Assembly (NCBI RefSeq): GCF_026151205.1
Contig: NC_087078.1
Coordinates: 720,175-784,174 of the forward strand
Length of the DNA: 64,000 bases
Direction of reading: 5' to 3'
From: Bolinopsis microptera
Taxonomy: Eukaryota; Ctenophora; Tentaculata; Lobata; Bolinopsidae
This document shows, piece by piece, positions 61,101 through 64,000 of this stretch (its first letter is position 1; the number at the start of each line of letters is the position of its first letter). Made by a program: the position numbers and the translations under genes. The notes beneath the pieces were generated by a model. It saw only the letters and a list, made by a program, of their open reading frames with translations, searched no databases and was not told the origin of the DNA.

Positions 61101-62856
61101 ACATCTTGCTCACTTCTAATGTCAGGTAACCACATCTTGCTCACTGTATTTCTAATGTCAGGTAACCACATCTTGCTCACTTCTAATGTCAGGTAACCAC
61201 ATCTTGCTCACTGTATTTCTAATGTCAGGTAACCACATCTTGCTCACTGTATTTCTAATGTCAGGTAACCACATCTTGCTCACTTCTAATGTCAGGTAAC
61301 CACATCTTGCTCACTGTATTTCTAATGTCAGGTAACCACATCTTGCTCACTGTATTTCTAATGTCAGGTAACCACATCTTGCTCACTGTATTTCTAATGT
61401 CAGGTAACCACATCTTGCTCACTGTATTTCTAATGTCAGGTAACCACATCTTGCTCACTGTATTTCTAATGTCAGGTAACCACATCTTGCTCACTGTATT
61501 CTAATGTCAGGTAACCACATCTTGCTCACTGTATTTCTAATGTCAGGTAACCACATCTTGCTCACTGTATTTCTAATGTCAGGTAACCACATCTTGCTCA
61601 CTGTATTTCTAATGTCAGGTAACCACATCTTGCTCAGTGTGTTTCTAATGTCAGGTAACCACATCTTGCTCACTTCTAATGTCAGGTAACCACATCTTGC
61701 TCACTTCTAATGTCAGGTAACCACATCTTGCTCACTTCTAATCTCAGGTAACCACGACGGAGTTTCCACGAACCTCCAGTACATCACAAAGTGTATCTCC
61801 ATGTTGGAGAGAAGTGGTCTCTCCGCAGCCATCGTCTCCCTGGCAACCCAAGCTACACAGTTCTGTGAGAAAGAGCACCTGCCCCTGCTCCACTCGCTAG
61901 CTTTTAAACACGCTGTTGAGGCTGGAGATTATGATATGGCCTATAAAGCCCTGTCTTCTAATCCCTGTCCTTCTCAGAAACACGCATGTCTCAAGAGGTA
62001 TTTCAGTAGAGATAAAACTTACTGTGGTTCAAGTTTTATCCTTATTTAATAGTCATAACATTATAACTTACTTACTATATTAATTGGGTTTTGGCTTTAA
62101 TTCGACTGCGAGCTTTGTTTTTGGTTACAGCTACAGGTAACTGAGGATATTATATCGTGATGGGGTATTATCCAAGTGTTAAACTTGATCCCTTCTAGGT
62201 TCGTAGTGGTAATGGTAGAAGCAGGACAAGCAAAACGTCTAGTAAACTACCCGTACCACGGCTTTAAGGCAGAGGTAGTCAGTGTTCTGGAGTTTAAAGC
62301 GAGGAACTCAGACCTCAGACAGAATCAACTGAAGAGTTATTACAACCTGCTGTTTGCTTTCCATGTTCAGAACAAGGTTAGTCTCGTCTGAATAAATAAT
62401 AAATGATTAATAAATTATAATTAATTAATTAATAATAAATTATTAATAATCGCAATTTTAGTGTATTTTTAACTGACCCTAAGTTGTTTTTTTGAATCAA
62501 CGATATTGGTTTTGAATTGACGAAGTTTATATCGATTGTAACCATAAACCACAAAACTACACCTAAAATCACTACAACTACTACAATTAATCAAGCACAC
62601 TATTCTCTACATACACTATACATTCTCTATACATACACTATACATTCTCTATATATACACTATACATTATCTATACATACACTATACATTCTCTATACAT
62701 ACACTATTCTCTCAGATGTACCAGCACGCGGCAGCTACAGCCTACGAGCACGTGCTAAGGCTACAAAACGAGCTGCCTGGAGTCGCCTCCCTCCAGCAGC
62801 AACTACACGGCTACCTCACAGCTATCAGCTGCTTGGAACTGCTCAGGGAAAATGAT
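43143..62856 (+). CDS. NUP160: NUP160, nuclear pore Y-complex nucleoporin, 3'-incomplete (15 exons)
   Basis: Scaffold subunit of the NUP107-160 complex, needed for pore assembly and mRNA export. Exons: 43143-43270, 52553-52676, 53470-53615, 53673-53949, 54806-54948, 55046-55236, 56482-56611, 58232-58700, 58843-59041, 59182-59356, 59521-59791, 60021-60177, 61748-61997, 62199-62376, 62716-62856. All phases join into 993 codons; human NUP160 is about 1,430 residues, so the C-terminal third lies beyond the window. Landmarks of the N-terminal propeller are ELSELSLHLNLSGNGLRLYF, SVHRIICPHP and DVKLRVWS. In the helical part they are SMLERSGLSAAIVSLATQAT and SYYNLLFAFHVQNK. The N-terminus (ATG 43143) is shorter than in human, and an acceptor-like ACACAG just before it may mean an earlier exon. 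At least seven exon edges carry tandem duplications. Confidence 0.93.
43865..52552 (+). repeat. 8.7-kb, 52-bp array ending at NUP160 exon 2, each unit copying its acceptor
   Basis: About 160 copies of CCAGGTACCAGTCAAGTAGC + GAGCTGTGTAGAGACCGG + TAACTGTCTTAATA, with 51-53-bp variants. The last copy runs straight into exon 2 (GTGTAG|AGACCGGTGG). Every unit thus repeats the acceptor and eight exon bases, then reads ACCG|GTAACT, donor-like. Three early units (~43915, 44190, 44665) carry a longer ~125-bp insert beginning AACAAGTAACTGTACGGC, probably the ancestral form. Copies are very uniform, suggesting recent expansion or homogenisation. Confidence 0.97.
52640..52783 (+). repeat. Two-copy duplication of NUP160 exon 2 end plus donor
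   Basis: CTCCGTCTCTACTTCCCTAA...CCCCA|GTAAGTTC occurs at the true exon end (52640-52700) and again at 52723-52783 with two base changes. The two are separated by a (TTTCAC)n run. Both copies keep a strong GTAAGT donor. Confidence 0.9.
53366..53475 (+). repeat. Two-copy duplication of the NUP160 exon 3 acceptor
   Basis: ATATTAGTTAACTTCCCCGG...ACTGCTAAACT..(C/T)AG|ATAAT appears twice in tandem. The second copy is the acceptor used by exon 3 (CCCAG|ATAATG). The first ends TTCTTAG|ATAAT, a possible alternative acceptor ~50 bases upstream. Confidence 0.85.
53950..54564 (+). repeat. (TTAG)n array starting exactly at the NUP160 exon 4 donor
   Basis: Exon 4 ends CTACAG|GTTAGT and the tetranucleotide array begins with that donor, so GTTAGT donor-like words repeat for ~615 bases. 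Occasional TTAG|GTTAG joins supply AG|GT. Interruptions (TATTTATTTTAG, GTAAG, GCTAG) recur in reverse complement in the array of intron 7. Confidence 0.96.
55360..55462. other. Three consecutive hairpins
   Basis: Stems at 55360-55384 (TTTTTCCCGCG/CGCGGGAAAAA), 55389-55423 and 55429-55461 (AACCCC..CGTGCT/AGCACG.GGGGTT) follow each other almost without gap in NUP160 intron 6. They look like the sub-terminal part of a mobile element. Confidence 0.6.
55495..56264. mobile_element. 770-bp candidate MITE with perfect 16-bp TIR
   Basis: TTATAAACCCCTCCGG (55495-55510) and its exact reverse complement (56249-56264) bound a non-coding block in NUP160 intron 6. Near the right end a 27-bp AGCGGGAGCCGGGATTATCA-type unit is duplicated. 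Related CCCCGG/CCGGGG words continue to the left into the hairpin cluster, so the true element may start nearer 55320. Confidence 0.55.
56377..56460 (+). repeat. Internally deleted partial copy of NUP160 exon 7 plus (CTAA)n
   Basis: CTTGGTATACTCCCCAG|TACTGTACAATAACGAAC is joined directly to TTTCTCAGTCACTGCAGATA, which lies further inside exon 7. A short (CTAA)n run follows, then the true acceptor CTCCTCAG|TCCTGTACAATAACGAAC. It is an acceptor-plus-exon duplication that lost ~65 bases. Confidence 0.85.
56806..58231 (+). repeat. (CTAA)n array with ~12 copies of the NUP160 exon 8 acceptor
   Basis: A tetranucleotide array is interspersed with CTTGCCAG|AGTGTTGACACTAAA or CTACCCAG|AGTGTTGACAC units, in places at an exact 56-bp period. 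The final copy is the real acceptor and start of exon 8 (GCCAG|AGTGTTGACACTAAAG). Each unit repeats the acceptor and ~16 exon bases. Confidence 0.95.
60396..60447. repeat. 10-bp tandem repeat (AATGGTCATT)
   Basis: Five copies in NUP160 intron 12, ~150 bases before the 36-bp array. Confidence 0.9.
60585..61747 (+). repeat. 36-bp array (about 32 copies) ending at NUP160 exon 13, copying its acceptor
   Basis: The unit TTTCTAATGTCAGGTAACCA + CATCTTGCTCACTGTA has a 31-bp short variant. The last copy becomes the real acceptor TCTAATCTCAG|GTAACCACGACGG of exon 13. Each unit reads pyrimidine-rich tract, CAG, GTAACC: an acceptor immediately followed by a donor, the form of a recursive splice site. 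The 36-bp period is a multiple of three, which explains long repetitive reading frames here that are not genes. Confidence 0.96.
62590..62711 (+). repeat. ~22-bp repeat next to the NUP160 exon 15 acceptor
   Basis: About five copies of ACACTATACATTCTCTATAC merge into the pyrimidine tract ACACTATTCTCTCAG|ATG of exon 15. The units lack the AG. Confidence 0.8.
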
Positions 62857-62879
62857 GTGAGTTTATTATTATTACTGGT

Positions 62880-63007
62880 AACTTAGTAACCTAGTAACCT
62901 AGTAACCCAGTAACCCAGTAACCTAGTAACCTAGTAACCTAGATATCTCACAGTTATCAGCTGCTTAGAACTTCTCAGGAAAATGATGTGAGTTTATTAT
63001 TACTGGT
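62880..63007 (+). repeat. (GTAACCTA)n run, then a second copy of the exon 15 end plus donor
   Basis: Immediately after exon 15, 9-10-base GTAACCTA units repeat. From 62946 a copy of the exon end follows (CTCACAGTTATCAGCTGCTT ... AAAATGAT|GTGAGTTTATTATTACTGG) with a few substitutions. Two near-identical donors result ~140 bases apart. Confidence 0.88.
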
Positions 63008-64000
63008 TTTAAAAGGGTATTTTCGTTTATTTCTGGCTTCATGTTGTGACTTGAGTTAGATTTTTAATGATAACTTAATCGTGACTCGTATCCAGAAACA
63101 TAATATATGGTTAGTATATCAGTTTCTCTTTCACTTTGTAAAAACTGGCTCCATGTTGTGATACATGAGACGCACATTGTGTACATTCAAAACGACTCAA
63201 GTTGTAATTGCATTTATGTAAAATGACTGGCCTTGCGAAGTTTGTGACCTTATCTTTTGAAGATAAGTAAAGTGATTGATATATTATATTCTAGAATATC
63301 AACGGCAATATTTCTCAAGCTTATCTTCAAATTTGGTTTAAATGATACTCGATGATACTATACTAGTACTACAACAATACTTCTTGTCACATAACTTTGA
63401 TATGTTGCCCTAGTTTTACAATTATGTTACACTGTATCACCACATACCTGTTGGATAGCATTTTTCTGTGTATCGACCGTTTTGCCGGGGTAATTAAAAC
63501 ATCCTACACAAAAGTAAAGTACGTTGTGAAGCCGGGTCATGTAGACTTTGAGGACTTTGAGCAGAAGTTACTGGGATACCCGCTATTTCCTTTAGATGAT
63601 CTTAATTACATTGTCCACGTCGTATAGTGTAAGATAGTTTTTATAATTCAGTTTTAATGATTTGTTAGCCACGTGTCGCTATTTGACGATTAAAAACTTT
63701 CCTTTACGGCCACATTTTTCAAAAACTTGCATCTTCTGAGCTTATATTTCTTCATGGACATACGTCTCACCCAAAATTATATTGTACAAGTTCAAGAATG
63801 AAATAAAAAAGAAAATTATTGAATTTTAAAGTCATAGAACAAAACATCAATTTATAGAATATTAAAAAGTCAATTATTCTTCAATTGTCTCCACTTTCCA
63901 TACCACATGGTATTGTCTCCACATGATAAACAAATATTTCTCAATAAAAAACAGCTTTAAAAACTGTTTCCAGTACTCTCCATACCACTTATATGGGCAC
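63008..64000. other. NUP160 intron 15 (or later) sequence, no exon recognised
   Basis: AT-rich sequence to the window end. A 76-codon frame at 63397-63627 has no good acceptor and no match to NUP160, so it is not called. The next NUP160 exon should be downstream. Confidence 0.5.

Noticed and set aside
60630-61689. Long repetitive open frames on both strands
   Set aside because: The 36-bp unit is a multiple of three without stops, so any frame stays open. The repeats are intronic copies of the exon 13 acceptor, not a repeat protein.
63397-63627. 76-codon plus-strand frame, possibly a NUP160 exon
   Set aside because: No acceptor in phase, no resemblance to NUP160 after exon 15, and its first third looks like AT-rich intron. 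Left uncalled.

Overview
The window looks like chromosomal DNA of a non-vertebrate metazoan. Its genes are split by spliceosomal GT-AG introns, it carries animal-type genes (OTUB1-type otubain, dolichol kinase, a CYP46-like P450, a type II membrane GH31 alpha-glucosidase, the nucleoporin NUP160), and it is AT-rich with many decayed LINEs, MITEs and satellites. A cnidarian or similarly early-branching animal is possible, but the sequence alone does not settle this.

Layout. 1-1.3 kb: degenerate satellites and a LINE scrap. 1.3-4.8 kb (-): an eight-exon gene for an unrecognised ~354-residue protein. 5.1-9.3 kb: a hAT-type MITE and two decayed LINE 3' parts. 12.2-36.2 kb (+): a seven-exon otubain whose introns hold a 6.5-kb satellite, an intronless dolichol kinase (+), two TA-flanked MITEs, a complete two-exon P450 (-) and a 2.1-kb foldback palindrome. 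37-39.1 kb: a TIR element and a LINE 3' end. 39.3-42.5 kb (-): a GH31 alpha-glucosidase with one frame break. 43.1-62.9 kb (+): the first 15 recognisable exons (993 codons) of NUP160, head-to-head with the glucosidase and continuing past the window.

The main observation is about splice sites. Tandem repeats here repeatedly sit exactly on exon edges, and each repeat unit contains the real 3' splice site plus the first few exon bases, or the exon end plus the donor. This is seen at otubain exon 1 (90-bp x5) and exon 6; at NUP160 exon 2 (52-bp, about 160 copies, 8.7 kb), exon 8 and exon 13 (36-bp, about 32 copies, each with CAG|GTAACC); and as two-copy duplications at NUP160 exons 2, 3, 7 and 15 and at one exon of the minus-strand gene. 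Most units put an AG acceptor a few bases before a GT, so each copy could act as a decoy or recursive splice site. I read this as introns growing, or being tolerated as they grow, by tandem duplication across exon edges. RNA data are needed to test it.

The genes do not form one pathway. Dolichol kinase (ER N-glycosylation), otubain (deubiquitination), P450 (probably sterol/lipid oxidation), GH31 (alpha-glucan digestion) and NUP160 (nuclear pore Y-complex) are housekeeping or metabolic neighbours. What links them physically is nesting (two genes inside otubain introns) and a probable shared promoter between the glucosidase and NUP160.
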